From NCBI GenBank assembly GCA_026874595.1, contig CM049313.1, forward strand, positions 25,046,008 to 25,110,007: a stretch of DNA of 64,000 nucleotides. Direction: 5' to 3'. Below, in pieces: positions 47,182 to 60,200 of this stretch. Position 1 is the first letter of the stretch; each line of letters starts with the position of its first letter. The notes beneath the pieces are model-generated. The model searched no databases. It was given only the letters and a program-made list of their open reading frames with translations, and was not told where the DNA came from. Made by a program: the position numbers and the translations under genes. The DNA comes from Sipunculus nudus. Taxonomy: Eukaryota; Annelida; Sipuncula; Golfingiida; Sipunculidae.

Positions 47182-47655
47182 CAATATATTGATATATCGA
47201 TACATTTGGATACGCAAACTTGATAAGGTTGCCGATACGCTGTCCATACTGTATTGGTCGTATCCAGGAAAAACAATGACTTCTAACAAATATGGATACG
47301 CCTAACTTAAATTATAACCTAAAATACTTATAAAGCTATAGCCACTTTATATTTTCAATGTTAGGACATAAACAGGAAAAATATTTTGCCCTTTAAGTCT
47401 AACGTAAATTATAACCTTAAATACTTACAACAGCAGAATCAATATATTGATAAATCGATATGAATCAATACGCAAACTCGATACAGTTGCCAATACATTT
47501 TCCATACTGTTTTGGTTGTATCAAGGAAAATTAATGATTGCTAACAAATATGGATAAGTCTAACTTAAATTATAACCTAAAATACTTATAAAGCTATAGC
47601 CACTTTATATTTTCAATGTTAGGACATAAACAGGAAAAATATTTTGCCCTTTAGT
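47182..47655. repeat. Tandem duplication of about 260 bp with a mosaic of identity
   Basis: Two units start ATCAATATATTGATA (47182, about 47443) and end TTTTGCCCTTTA. The last 90-odd bases of each (from 47303 and 47561) appear identical, while the first halves differ at roughly one base in seven. A partial third piece lies between them at about 47399-47440. Confidence 0.8.
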
Positions 47656-50600
47656 CTACTGGATTAGAAATGTATATGTGCATGTCAGCTAGGGTTCTGA
47701 TGACAATTGGGAGCATGTGAGTGATATTGACATAAGCCCGGTATTTGAGGAAATGTAAGGGGGACAAACAATGGGCAGTCAGGCACCGTTCATGACAATG
47801 AGGACAGTTTAGCCCCCACCTAGAATATAACCGGTTTCTTAAAATCATATCCAACACAGTACAGTATATATAATTACAATTTTTTTTAACATTCAAGATA
47901 TCCTAAATTTCTAGTTATGAGATGCACAATTGAAAGAGACTGAGATATTAAAAAATTAGAGAGTGAAAATATGATCTGGAAATTAATATGTACAAAGGTA
48001 CAAAGGGTTTTATTCCCCTAAAAAATGCAGAACATAATCGATATGCTGTATATTAAAAAGTAAGTAACATTTTATGTTAAGAGCTTTTATTCAGAAAATG
48101 ATATGCATGGAAAAATACAGCGTATCATCAAGACGTATTGGATATTGAAAACAGTTTATTGCAACACATGTTGTACCTGAATAGGCAGACTGATACCCAG
48201 CCCCGTATAATGTACTCCAGTTAGTTTTAAAATGACCAAAATATTAGATTGTGCATTTCACTTCATATGAAAGTCTCAAAGTCTCTGTTTTCTGTTGGTC
48301 ATCAAACATTATTTAAAAATCAGTTCCTTACACCAGTATGTCTAGTGTAACCACTAAATATATCAGAGAAATACAATACAGAGCTTGACAGGCATGTCCT
48401 GGCTACATAGGATTTGAGGTGGAAAAAAGGCGGTCAGTCACATGACCTATATGTAACACACACTGGCTGTCTCTGGGCTGTGTAACTGTTCTTTATGTTA
48501 TTGACAGACTAGCCTGCAGGGCCTGATCACACAAGTCAGGAGAGATCCACACTCCTCTGCCCAAATCAGCTAAATCTTAACCAGACTGCTCTGTGGGAGG
48601 TTCTTACAAACAGGAACTGATCCCAGTCACAGGGAAGTACAAGACATATATAGCAGAACTTTTGTTGTCTGCATTTCATTATAAAGAATAATACATCTAC
48701 ACCAGATGAAGTGGGAAGGATGCTAGCAGTATGGTATGTGTGTGTGCATGTGTATGGTTGGGGGGGGGGGTTAGCCAATTCTTGTACTGAATTCTTGTTT
48801 CTTTCTACAATGTGCTAAAGCCTGCCTTATTTATTTTTTACCTTAATCCTTATACAATTATGACAGATAATTTCTAATAATAATATAAAGAATGTAGAAG
48901 AATTTCTGGTTTACTTATATTGTAATGGATAGGGCTCTAGTTTGTACTACAGCCATATATGAAACAGAAGAATTAAACACAGAAGGGAGATGTATGAATA
49001 AGAATCTCTGTCCATTTTTTTCCTACTTGTGGATAAATGTGGGGTAAAGTAATTGTATAACTGTTTAAAAGTTTCAGTAGTTTAAATAGAACCAATCTGT
49101 TAATGTGTGAACATGATCAAAATTGCAGAAACACCCTTGCAAGAATCAAATGTGGGAATGCATATTAAAGTATTACCAATACAGGATAATGGTGCTTGGT
49201 GCATATGGAAGGAGGGCTGTATTTATGAGAGGACATCTTCATAATTCAAATGCCACCCCTGACCAATCTGTTAACCTGCACACCCTGAGTGAATTAGCTG
49301 AGCAAGGCTATCATTTCCTCTCCACCTACCCCAGTCAGCTAGCCTACATCATTAAAACCAGCCAGTAGTCATAAACCTGATGTCATATCAGAGGCCCTGG
49401 CATATGTCCAAAACATGTGGCTGTAACAGCAGGATGTGTAAATGACTGGGTCAGTGTCAGGAATGTGTTAGAGTTGTATTCAGGGTAACAAAGTTGGCCA
49501 GAACTGACTGCAAAAGTGACCTTGGTCCTTGGCAGGAACCCAGCAGAAACATGCTGTGCTGGAAGAGTTGGTTTACTTGCCCACCTCAGTCAGGCCTTAC
49601 ACAGTCAGAACTCAGTGCTCAGGCAGGCCTCCTCCATCCTGGCCACTGGGCACAGCCTGATGTTAATCTTTAACAGTGACTGTGTGTCTAATGGGACACA
49701 GAGCTGTGGCAGACCCCCTACTGCAGCTGCATGGTTTACTGCATTATTGTCTGGAAAAAGCCATGTAGCAAATTTATTCAGTACTTCAAGGTGTTTGTTG
49801 AAAGGAATGTGTGAGGTTTGAGTCAAGGACCGGCTAAAATAATCCTGTAACCCTGGGTGTTTAGCATTTAGTAGGCTGGCTGTTAGTGCCTCAACCCATA
49901 TAGTACAAACACTGGTATATCAAGTGTTTTGTTAGCTCAACTGACAGTAAGTTAACTGAGCTACAGCAATCAGCTACAGGCAAGCTGGAAGTATGTAGTT
50001 TATCAGCATGTTTACAGGTCCAGCAACATGGACATATTCTTCTTGGACGTGTTATTAGCGTATTAGTTTGTGAACCATATTTATATGTCACATGCATATC
50101 TTTTAATATATATTTAAGCCAATTCACACTACATGCACCTATATTCACTTAATTCAGTATTGAATACCATACCAAAATTGAAATCAATGTTTTGTTCACA
50201 CTCTACCTGTATTCATTCACCTTTCAATCAGCACTGGTAAAATCGCATTCAGAGGTAGTTATTGAATTTAATTGATATCCGCGTAGTGTGAATAATTTTG
50301 TGCACATGGAAAACCCCAGTGCATACACAATAGGAGGAATATTCATGTGAATGACCTACAAATGCAAACACAAAAACATTATTGGATATATGGTATTGGA
50401 TATGCTTTATTTCTGTTGCTGTATGATCATGAAGTGTAACATCCACCATATGTTGAATTTGGTACAAGTCAGAGACCATATTTGAGATGCTCATAGTGTG
50501 AAAATGGATTAAGTAACAACAGTGAACAAATCGTTCTCTTGTATAAATTTTGAATGTACCTGGAATTAATAATTTTGAAAACGTGCTCCAGGTTATGAAC
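47656..50600. other. Long stretch without genes
   Basis: A G11 tract is at 48760-48770. At 49931-49976, TTAGCTCAACTGACAGTAAG then TTAACTGAGCT is an isolated left-end hairpin of the composite element seen at 37493. The block around 49230-49370 is less AT-rich and repeat-free. No ORF has a recognisable domain. Confidence 0.4.
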
Positions 50601-51005
50601 AAGCATCTGTATGAGTAGCTGATTTTGAACAAGCATCTGTATAAGTAGCTGAAGTTGATCAAGCATCTGTATGAGTAACTGATTTTGAACAAGCATCTGT
50701 ATGAGTAGCTGATTTTGAACAAGCATCTGTATGAGAAGCTGATTTTGATCAAGCATCTGTATGAGTAGCTGATTTTGAACAAGCATCTGTATGAGTAGCT
50801 GATTGTGAACAAGCATCTGTATGAGTAGCTGATTTTGATCAAGCATCTGTATGAGTAGCTGATTGTGAACAAGCATCTGTATGAGTAGCTGATTTTGATC
50901 AAGCATCTGTATGAGTTAAGCTGATTTTGATCAAACATCTGTATGAGTAGCTGATTTTGAACAAGCATTTGTATGAGTAGCTGATTTTGGACAAGCATCT
51001 GTATG
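50601..51005. repeat. 30 bp tandem repeat, about 13.5 copies
   Basis: The unit AAGCATCTGTATGAGTAGCT is followed by one of three 10 bp tails: GATTTTGAAC, GATTTTGATC or GATTGTGAAC. One unit is 32 bp. Because 30 is a multiple of three, the minus strand stays open in two frames, giving a 249-residue and a 145-residue ORF of LLIQMLVQNQ or YRCLFKISYS repeats that are not genes. Confidence 0.95.
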
Positions 51006-51471
51006 ATAATTTGAATATATTAAAGAGTGTTCAGCTCTGATGAATGTCTTGCCAAAATTCCTGATGCACTCGTTGTTTGTTTTCTGTATCCTACTGTTTG
51101 TGGCCTTATGACGAGGTCTGCAGGGAAGTACAGAAGTCTGTCTATCAGTACAGGACTCAACTGATACAAAGTACAACAAACATATATACAGGAGTTAATT
51201 GGCTGCCATATGTCCATCAAGAAGTCTGCTAAGAGGGAATCTGATGTTTTCAACTGTAAGAGCATTGAACTTGTAAATTTGCACAGCAGTAACATAATTT
51301 TGGGCAAGATTTCCTTTTAGGCTGATTTCGCTGAGGCTTAGTTTCTCTGTGTTATTTTATCCCCTAAAAAATAAACTTGCCTTACATAGACTTATGGGTG
51401 CTTTATATGTCATTTTATAAAAAATACTTGTAGCGGTGCTGCAAATGAATCATTCACAATATTCATATTTC

Positions 51472-51984
51472 TTAAAGGGACATAATCAGGAGCAATATTA
51501 TGCGTATTCTTTCACACTATGAGTTCAGTTTTGCTTTATACAAAGGTTTTGCTGGCAAAACCATTCCAGCACACAGTCTTATTTTCAAGCATATGACTGT
51601 TTAACACCTTTAACGCCCTGCGCGTTGGTAAACACAGTGTTTACCATAACAAGGCCGCGTGAGCGGAGGTCCGATTAAGAGGGACAACACGCAGTGTTTT
51701 AGCCATCGGGAACATGTATTACATTTTTTTAGCCAAGGCAGTCAGGGTATCTCCTGATTGGCACATGTTGTGGCCTTGGCAGCACACAGCTCGATGCACT
51801 GTGTTTATGTTGACACCTGCCATCGTGCCCTGTTCACTGTTTTTAACACTCATTTACAGGAGTAAGAAAATGGTTTCAAGGCAATATTTTGGCAGGTACA
51901 AATTCATTTTAAAGGGAGGAAGGTATTTTTTGTTTTAACTCAACATGTTTATACGTGATTTGGCAACTTCAGTTGACCCCTTTT
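51472..51984. mobile_element. TTAA-flanked DNA element, copy 2
   Basis: The left end TTAAAGGGACATAATCAGGAG is almost identical to copy 1 at 12653. Shared interior blocks in order are TTCTTTCACACTAT, CCATAACAAGGCCG, GGAACATGTATTAC, GTTTATGTTGACACCTG and ATATTTTGGCAGGTA. The right end (GACCCCTTTT) lacks TTAA, so it is mutated or truncated. Copy 2 keeps more CpG than copy 1. Confidence 0.6.
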
Positions 51985-54119
51985 CTGTTCTGTGATATGT
52001 TGAGCCTTGTGACACAAGGTGTTGTTTTTAATTTACTAACAAGGATTTAAATAGTTGTTTACAGGATATGGTCAGTAAACAGTGCTATTGATAATTAGAT
52101 GATACAGTATTAATTGACATGTTTAATTATTTTACTTTATTCTTTTTTTTGTATTATATAAGTATTCTTCATAATTTTATATAATTATTAAAAAGAATGG
52201 TACACAGCATGTTGCATGCTATCTTTCTACCTGATCAATCTTAAGATAGGTCTCACCCAAATAACTGACTGAATATTGGGTTGCCCATCTTAAGATGGTC
52301 AACCCATCTTAAATGTGTCAATTAATGGTCAACCCATGGGTCAGACCCAATATTTGCTCATGATCTACCGATGCATGCATACAGTTTTGAATAAAAAGAA
52401 ATTAAAAGATGAAGTAAATGCACCTCTTATCATACTGATTGTATATTTAGTTAATGTAAGAAAATTATGTTAAAGATCTTCAGTTTTTTTAATGTCTTAA
52501 ACTTTTTCTCACTCCTGAATGGACGATATTTAGTATCAAGTGCAGAAGCCAGTAATATAATATAAAATAGGGTTACCTCACAAATCTGGTTGGTCTATGG
52601 GCAACAGGTATATAACTTAATACATAATACAGGTTCTCTTGGGAGCTGTAATGTTGGATGGATGTAGACCAGCATGGATGTTAAACTTTAATGAGCTAAT
52701 TACCCCATCCCAATAGGATCATCAGCTCATGCAAGAGAGGAGGGAGAGTAAAAGTAATCATCAGTTAAATGTTATAAACCTAGCCAGTAACAAAAACATC
52801 ATTACACAATATAACACCTGCACCAGTGTCCATCACAGCCTGATTATTGACACCTTTGAGTGTTCATGGTTTATATCTGAGGTCTCCCTCATTGTGGGAT
52901 TCACTCTTTGAATTCTTCAAGGTATACTAAATACAGTGTACAGTGTGAAGAGAATACCACGATTTGTTTTATTTCTGTTTAAAAAATAATACAGACAAAG
53001 GCACTATAATGTATATTTGGACTGACATAAAATGTTTATCAGTGAATAGATGTATCTACTGTATAAACACAGTTTTCATGTAAACGTAGTAAAAAGGTTA
53101 ACCTTACCGAGTGGGAGGTCAGACTCTTTGTGTGAACATATGACTGCTTTGACAAGTGTCAGATTCCTGTCTGCAGCTGCCATACATATTATGTTATGTT
53201 TTATCATGTTTAAAATACCAGTCTCTCAGATTTTGACTTTCAGACTTAACAAGTTAATTATGTACAACAGTGGTACAATCTTGACCTGTCAATCAAACTG
53301 GTAAAACTCAGTTTCACACTTGATACAGTAATCTTTCTTAGAGTGTCTACTATATTAAAAAAGCATGTGTACATAACTACCTAGTTGACTGCTAAATTAT
53401 AAACCACATGTGATTCTCCACACTCATTGACTTACCCTGAAAAATAATTACATTAAATTAATAAAAATCTAACAGAAGTCGAGTCATTAATTATGTTATA
53501 ACTACAATTCTTTTTAAGGTATAAAGCACAGCTATTAAAAGCAACAGGAGGTATAATCCAACCTCAGGGAGTATTAAATAGACTAGGACAAATTAAACCC
53601 TGGGGTATAATCTGGCCAGCCCATTTTATATCCCTGGTATAGTTTGCACTAGCCTAGATTATACCCAAGTGTACAATCAAGGGGGGCCATTCTTGTCTGC
53701 TTCACTGGTGTGTACTATATACCAAATGCAGGATGCACTCAACATGTACCATTAATATACCTTCAAATAGGCATCACAGAATCAACAATATCTGAAATTT
53801 TCAGCTTTAATGAAATTCCTGCCCTCAAGTTATAAACAATGCAGTCAGCTAAAAATTCATGTAAACTAGTGACCAGGTGCAGTCTGTGAATAAATCACGT
53901 GCTATCTCACTCCCTGTGAGGTCTTTTAATTTGATCACACACAATCACATTTGTACTCAGGTGACACAAGATATACCCACACAGATAGCGGAAATATTTA
54001 TACTATATTGAGAGTGATCATGAATTTATCCTTCACTGAGTGTGGTCTTGCATACTCATGGATAGAATTTTGACATCAGAAGGTTATATCCAGGACTGGT
54101 TTATTTGTATGCTGAACTG
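51985..54119. other. Stretch without genes
   Basis: Short repeated words occur at 52270-52350 (ATGGTCAACCCATCTTAA and ATGGTCAACCCATGGGTC) and at 53570-53690 (TATAATCCAACC, GGTATAATCTGGCC, GATTATACCC). The rest is AT-rich. No gene. Confidence 0.4.
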
Positions 54120-55455
54120 ACAGTGCCTCTCTTACCCAGGACAGGCAGCCTAAAGAAACTTGTGTACTATGGTGAGAATGCCATACCCTGGACAAACACA
54201 TGGGCTGACATATGTTAATTGTAAGACCATTGCACACACCCAGGACAAGTACACAGTAGACATTGTTTTGGTCTGATGCCAGAACTAGTGTCCATACCCA
54301 GGACAATACTGGTAGTCCTGAATCAGATATAAAATCATATCAGATGATTGAAAGGAAAAAATAAAAACCTATGATCGATTATTAATTATTTTGTGTATCA
54401 TCTATATTATCATGAAATATGTTGTTTGAAATTATAGCTAAAATATTGAGTAAGTAAATTCAGTTTAACTTGTACATAATGTACGTAATGGTCAGATGTC
54501 AACACTTGTTTGTTGCACAAGGTCAACTTTTAAAATTGTTTGCAGTTGTGTTCCCTGTATGAATAAGAATATTTTATCAAGGAAAAAAGGACTTCTTTGG
54601 ATGTGCACACATAATTAATTGTGATGGATTATGCAAAATTGCAATTGACTTAATCGATCATAAAAGAAAATGACAAATGATCGATGTACAATGTAATTGA
54701 TTAATTGAAACACCACAAACAAATATAGAATGGAATAAAAATACCCTGTGGTGAAAGCTAGAGCCCATGTCCAGGAAAATTTCATGTTGGGAAAAACTAT
54801 ACTATAAATGACAGTGCCCATACCTTGGACTTTTCCATGGTTTTTTAATATCTTTTAGTCATTAAATACACTTGAGACACAAATATTAGTAGGTATTTAA
54901 ACTGCTGCAATATGTGCCTACACCCACATGTTGTGATTTTGTAATGCTTGAATTAACTGACAAGTGCCATAGCAAGGAAAATCAATGGCCTTCACATCAA
55001 AGGTCATGAACGACACAATACATCCCCTACATTCAGAGTTCAGTTTTTTACCTTCAGGTTAACGCTAAGATGAAACATTCTGAAGAACTAATCGCTATAA
55101 AAAATCTCTTGTGCCATACAATATTAAACTTTTTAACTTGCAACCCTCTAGATATTTAATTTTTTTTTTAATTGTGTTGTACCTGCACAATTATTTTTAT
55201 TATCATTTTTACATGCTTAGTTTTACATACATAGTCAAATACATTCTGTGTTATTTTTAGGTATTATTTTTATGAATTTATTTATTTATTTTATGTTATG
55301 AATTGCAAGACAACAACAAATTCTTGGAACTGAGGGCTAATAAATGTTATCTTATCTTAATCATATCTACTTCAGTAACCATGCCCATACCCAGAATAAT
55401 CAGTAGTATTCTCAAATTTTGATTAATTGACACTGCCCATACCCAGGACAAGGTC
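54120..55455. repeat. Degenerate array of CCCATACCCAGGACAA, about 55 bp period, twice interrupted
   Basis: The motif or a close variant occurs near 54131, 54183, 54238, 54292, 54765, 54818, 55382 and 55433. Neighbouring copies are about 50-57 bp apart. One gap is filled by the hAT-like MITE at 54345-54718; the other (about 54840-55380) is AT-rich sequence, probably a second insertion. Confidence 0.55.
54345..54718 (-). mobile_element. hAT-like MITE family member 5
   Basis: It starts ATGATTGAAAGGAAAAAATA, has GTGATGGATTATGCAAAATT (about 54621) and ends ATTGATTAATTGAAACACCAC. It sits inside the CCCATACCCAGGACAA array, so it inserted after that array formed. Confidence 0.5.
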
Positions 55456-55466
55456 ACATGTGAGTT

Positions 55467-55790
55467 TAATTGCCTTCCGCTAAGAGAGTATGCGTTCATC
55501 CCTGTTTGTGTGCGTGTTCACAACACAACTGGCAATCATGAATGGAATCTCCTGAAATTTTCAGGGCATTTAGGGAATGGACAAATGAAGAATTAATTAC
55601 ATTTTTATATGAATGCGGATTCTGAAACGTCATCGAGGAATGTTCTCCAATATACAATCACTTATGCACAATTGAACCTGGGGAATATGGGCCATACAAG
55701 TGAATGCAAACGCAATTTTAGGGAACATTTCACAATAGGGGCCTCCACATGGCGGAGGCTTGTATTCCTTAGAATGCAGATTTCTAGTGA
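55467..55790 (+). repeat. Dispersed repeat with GGCGGAGG-type motif
   Basis: TTCCGCTAAGAGAGTATGCG starts the block, followed by TTCACAACACAACTGGCAAT and ATGAATGGAATCTCCTGAAA. A second unit start, TGGCGGAGGCTTGTATTCC, is at 55750. Positions 22930-23035 are an inverted partial copy. Confidence 0.5.
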
Positions 55791-56200
55791 ACATATTGTT
55801 TGGGAAATGTTCATATCAATGAAAAGCACAGAGTGAAATAACAGACATTAATCGGCACGGTATGTGGAGCAGAAATTGTTGGAACTTGTCCCTTGTGTTG
55901 GTATCTGAAACCTTATGAATTTTATCTTCCAGTGGCTTTGTTCACACAACATTGCCCAATTCATTGCAGTTTGCTCACTAAACAATGCCCGACTATTCAA
56001 TGGTACTTATAGTACCCAACATGCATTTTCAAATGTTTCCTTGTTTAAGTGAACTACATGTGGAACCCCATTGTACTAGCAAATAAATGATGATAAAAAT
56101 GATAAACTGTCGGAGCATAGTTTATTGAGGAACATGTTAACAAAAACGCATACTTGTGTATGCTCATATACAGAAATAATAGAGGCCATAACTGCCATTA
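55791..56200. other. Stretch without genes
   Basis: Single-copy-looking DNA, nothing recognised. Confidence 0.35.
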
Positions 56201-56639
56201 GCGAGAAAATAATATCCACTTTGGTTTCCTTTCCTCTTTGGTAACTGAACTACCATATAGAGTTCAGGTGCTCTGTTCACGCGAAGCTCTGGCCTCACGT
56301 TGAATTTTCGTTTGCACATGAACTCCGCTGACCCTGAATGACGCTGCTCGTGTTTAGGGAACAGCGAACAGAGATAAACAAAACAAAGACTTCCGAGGGC
56401 CAGTAACGTTAGGCCTAACTGTATTTCAGTTCGGTGGCACTAGATATGACCTCGATTGCTGTAGTCAGTTTACATGCTATAGGCAGGGCGAGCAGTTTGT
56501 GGCCTATGTGTATGAACGGCATGTTCCAACATACAAGGCACAATGGAATAATTGATCTTTATGCTAGAGAGAATTAATGTTCCCCTCAGACACGGTTATA
56601 TTCAAGGGGCCCAATTACCTTCGCAGCAACGGCTCATAC

Positions 56640-56830
56640 TAACATCTATCTGTCTCTGAAGGTGAGCGCTGGAGCTTGATCAACAGCCAATCATAGGCTT
56701 CTATTTTGGATCCCAGACTAGTGGGCGGAGCTTAGGTGCTTGATAGACACTTGTGATAAGTGGCTGAGCTGGTCCAATCTCATGAGCCATAGATTACTGA
56801 TTGTATCTTTGTGTGGTGGAGCGAATTCTA
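56640..56830 (+). promoter_or_regulatory. Candidate TATA-less promoter: CCAAT, GC box, CCAAT
   Basis: CCAAT is at 56687-56691, the GC box GGGCGG at 56723-56728, and a second CCAAT at 56773-56777. Spacings of 30-50 bp are normal for metazoan TATA-less promoters. The surroundings (56200-57250) are the most CpG-rich non-repeat DNA in the window. Rightward transcription is suggested by the possible splice donors downstream. Confidence 0.4.
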
Positions 56831-57253
56831 GTGCTTGGAAAATTTGGATTTACAGGTTTCCAAACTCGGATTTTACTTCTGAACCTGCATGGAAGTAATA
56901 AGGTATGTACAAAGTGGTACTATGTGAAATTTCAGCCAGCTTGCCGGATCGTGAACCATGTTTTAGCGGGGAGAGAGTTGCATTCCATTGTGTGAACCTG
57001 GGCAGGCCCAAGTGGGTCAGGGGAGAGAGCCAGGCTCTCACAGAAGCCCCCGCGATTGTGATTCGCGTGATGGCCGTGCAGGGCCACAACCTGGATGTTA
57101 CAACACGCGGAAACGTACAAGGAAATACGCAACAAGGAATCTGTGATTGGAACGCTGAATGTGTGCAAGAAAGCGGGAAGCAGCATCACGGCTGTCGTGG
57201 TATATATATGTATATATGTATTCTTCGTGGTTTTACAATGTGACGAGCTCATG
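56800..57253 (+). other. Possible first exon(s) of a host gene
   Basis: Downstream of the CCAAT/GC-box cluster lie two donor-like sites: AAG|GTATGT at about 56901 and ATG|TAAGTA, i.e. GTAAGT, at about 57254. The GC-rich stretch 56980-57180 carries a 112-residue ORF (56905-57243) with no domain I recognise, so the exon may be untranslated. No downstream coding exon could be identified before 64000. Confidence 0.25.
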
Positions 57254-57255
57254 TA

Positions 57256-60200
57256 AGTAAATCATCGGTACCAGTACCACTGTAGCACAGCTCTTTATCA
57301 AACACACATGTAAAAAGGACACCAAATGTGTATAACGGTGTATGTTCAGTTTTTATAAGTATGGAATACAAGAATGTTTGTTGGATATTTATGTACTTAC
57401 ATAATCTGTTAATTACAATGGGATTGTTATTTTCATATTTTTACGGCCGTGTATAATCCTGCAGCGGGGGCCAACAAGACTAAAAGTAAAAACCTGGCCT
57501 ACCAACAAAGCAGGGCTCGGCTATCGTGAGTGACCAACCCGAGTAAAACCAGGCAACGTCATAAAGAATGGCATACGTGTGTATACTATGTGAGTGTGGT
57601 ATATATAGTCTTATAGAATATAGATCCGGGCCCTTGTGGTGGTAACCTCGGCATATCCGCTTAACAAGTGTTTGGTAATGGTATGAAGTTCATTTCATTT
57701 TGGGGGAAGTTAAATTTTAAATTTTCAGGCTGTATGTTTGTTGAGCCAGTTACTGGTTACTTTTCAGATGTAGTGGGTCACACTGTAACAGAGAAAGCCT
57801 GCTCTTTACCAAACCTGTCTGTATTTGATTACACTCTCTTTGTAAGAAGAATTCTGAGCGCTACGATTGGCTGGGATGACATTTATGCTTGGACGTATCA
57901 TAGAGCAGTTAGCAGTCACAATTGTCATGTTTTATTGGTTCTTCTCATAAAAAAGGACATTGTTATGTGTGTCTATATTGGCTCGTCCTCGTGGCTGTAT
58001 GAATGGATTCCGCGTGTTTACTCCTTCCTGGCTGGGGTTTGATGAGCGGATAAAAGACCTCTCTGGAATATGACAGGATAGTTTATACAATATGCATAAG
58101 GATAGTTTCTATTGCGGTATGGTTGTGATGGCCCAAATTTATCATACTGGGCACGTTAAAAAAAAAGATAAAAAGAGTTGAAAATTAAGTGGTGTCTCCT
58201 CAGAGAGCAACAAATCGTGACTGTATATTGATTTCTTGCTTTGTCAGTCTTGTCTGCACAGCCTGGGTTATTGACATATTCTATTTATCATGACCTGCTG
58301 TTCACTTGGATCTTTATGCTTTTTATTAGTGGCCAAATAGTTTCCACTCTGAAGATTATTAGTATTGGGTCCAAGATAAACTCTAGGAGCCACGGAGCGA
58401 GGGTAATTATCTACATGATTAAGACTATATTTTTTGCTGCACCACATATCTACATGGAATTTTTATATGATATTTCTGTCAGATTTATTTCATAAGCAAC
58501 CCAAATTCATTTGTCTTCCCTGGAGGTCATGTGGCGATTATGATATTTTAACTCACACTAAGAAAGTATGGAATAAACAATTATAAATTTTAACTTTGCG
58601 ACATAGACACTGATGCCCTATTGATTTGTCAGTGAAGAGTATAGAAATAGTGCTTCCCACAGGGCGATCATGTTTATTAATTTTGCCCTTGTGATTTTTG
58701 TATAATTCAACAAAGGTTCCTTGGGTGTGTCACAAACAAATGCAGGTTGCACTGTCAGTGTACAAGTTTGCAAAAATACAGGCTTGTCCATTTTAAAAAC
58801 ATCAGATGAAGCCTTCAGCGCAATATAGCAATAATGTACATAATACTGCTTTGTCATATATTTCATGTTGTAAAGTTTAATGTGAAATTCGCACCACAGA
58901 GAGCAATCAACATACCTTTTCCTTTTGTTGTTGGGACTAAAAGGTAAAGATCAGATCAATCAAATAAATAGCTTTATTCATAAGTTATAATTGATATTTA
59001 TTCTGGTTATTTTTTTTTGTTCATAGCAAAGAATGATTGTACTTTGCTTGAGTACAGTTTTCAGTATTTATTCATACAGCCCTAGGCTTTGATCAGTCAA
59101 GCCATTTCTCAATATGAAGCAGGTCACTGTTTTATCTGTTCATTATCAATTCTCACCTGTGATGGCCTATTAGCCGTTGGTCAAATATTTAATTAGTGCC
59201 AATTCATCAGTGTTTGCGTACCTTTTGGAGGACCATACTTGCGTGCAAGACCAGCATGTAGTCTCCATTTGATTAGAAGAAAAGGCTATATCCACACATC
59301 TGTGCCACCATAACATATTCAGGAATTTGCTGTACATGCCATAAATTTCTGCTTGAAAGTGTGTACACTTTTGCATGCTTCACTTCAGCAATATAAAAGA
59401 TACATCAGGCTAGTATGTGTTATACACGCATAACATCTTATGAAGCTTGCTATGTTTGCGTATTCTAATGATCATGCATGCATGCATTTAAAGTAAGTGT
59501 ATATGTGGTGGTGCTACGTGTGTTAAATTACTTGTATTTTAAAATCTGTTCCTCTCTTAAACCCAGAATATGACAAGGTATGTTTATAATACAAGCCGGC
59601 ACATGAATTAGTCATGTTAAAACAATTGTGTTTGAACCATTACCTTTTTCAGTTTTCTCACATGTAATTTTTTTTCTGGTAGAATATGCTTTCATGAGAA
59701 TAAAATTTTGGAGTGAAATGATGTTTAGGTTACTTGCCTGGCTTGTTACTTGTACTGGTATGTTTTTGTATGTGGTAGTGTCTCATTGCTGGGAGAGTAT
59801 AAGCCACTACAGACCCCTGATGCTGATCAGCAGCTGTATTCCAGTCTGCCAATGCTGGCAGTTACTTCCTGTGGTTCTGTATTCAGCCAGCCTGTAACAG
59901 GTGGCAAAGGGATCCACCACCAAGCCAGGGTTTATGTTACAGTTTGGTAAGAGTATGCCTCATCAAATCTTTTATTCATTTATTTATGATAGGTAGGAAC
60001 ATTTGGTGTTTAAGCTTTCTCTTGGGGTATGTGATGTGTAAAAGGCATGAAAATTTAATTTAATACCAGGCTAAAGCCAGAGTAACAGTGGCACTGGGAA
60101 AATGCACGCTGTGTTATGGATCAGCTGTGTTATGGATCACACGATTCAGTCAGTTTCACAGACAGAAAGACACAGAACAGGCTCAACATGTAAGCGTACC

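Noticed and set aside
50249-50998. 249-residue minus-strand ORF
   Set aside because: It is the reverse reading of a 30 bp tandem repeat; a second frame is equally open, and the non-repeat tail has no domain.
50601-51005. CRISPR-like array
   Set aside because: Units abut without unique spacers, and the context is animal DNA.
56905-57252. Overlapping 112- and 106-residue ORFs near the promoter-like patch
   Set aside because: Both strands are open because the stretch is GC-rich; neither shows a recognisable domain.
57668-58042. 124-residue hydrophobic ORF
   Set aside because: T-rich DNA yields hydrophobic codons by default; no signal peptide pattern or family motif could be supported.
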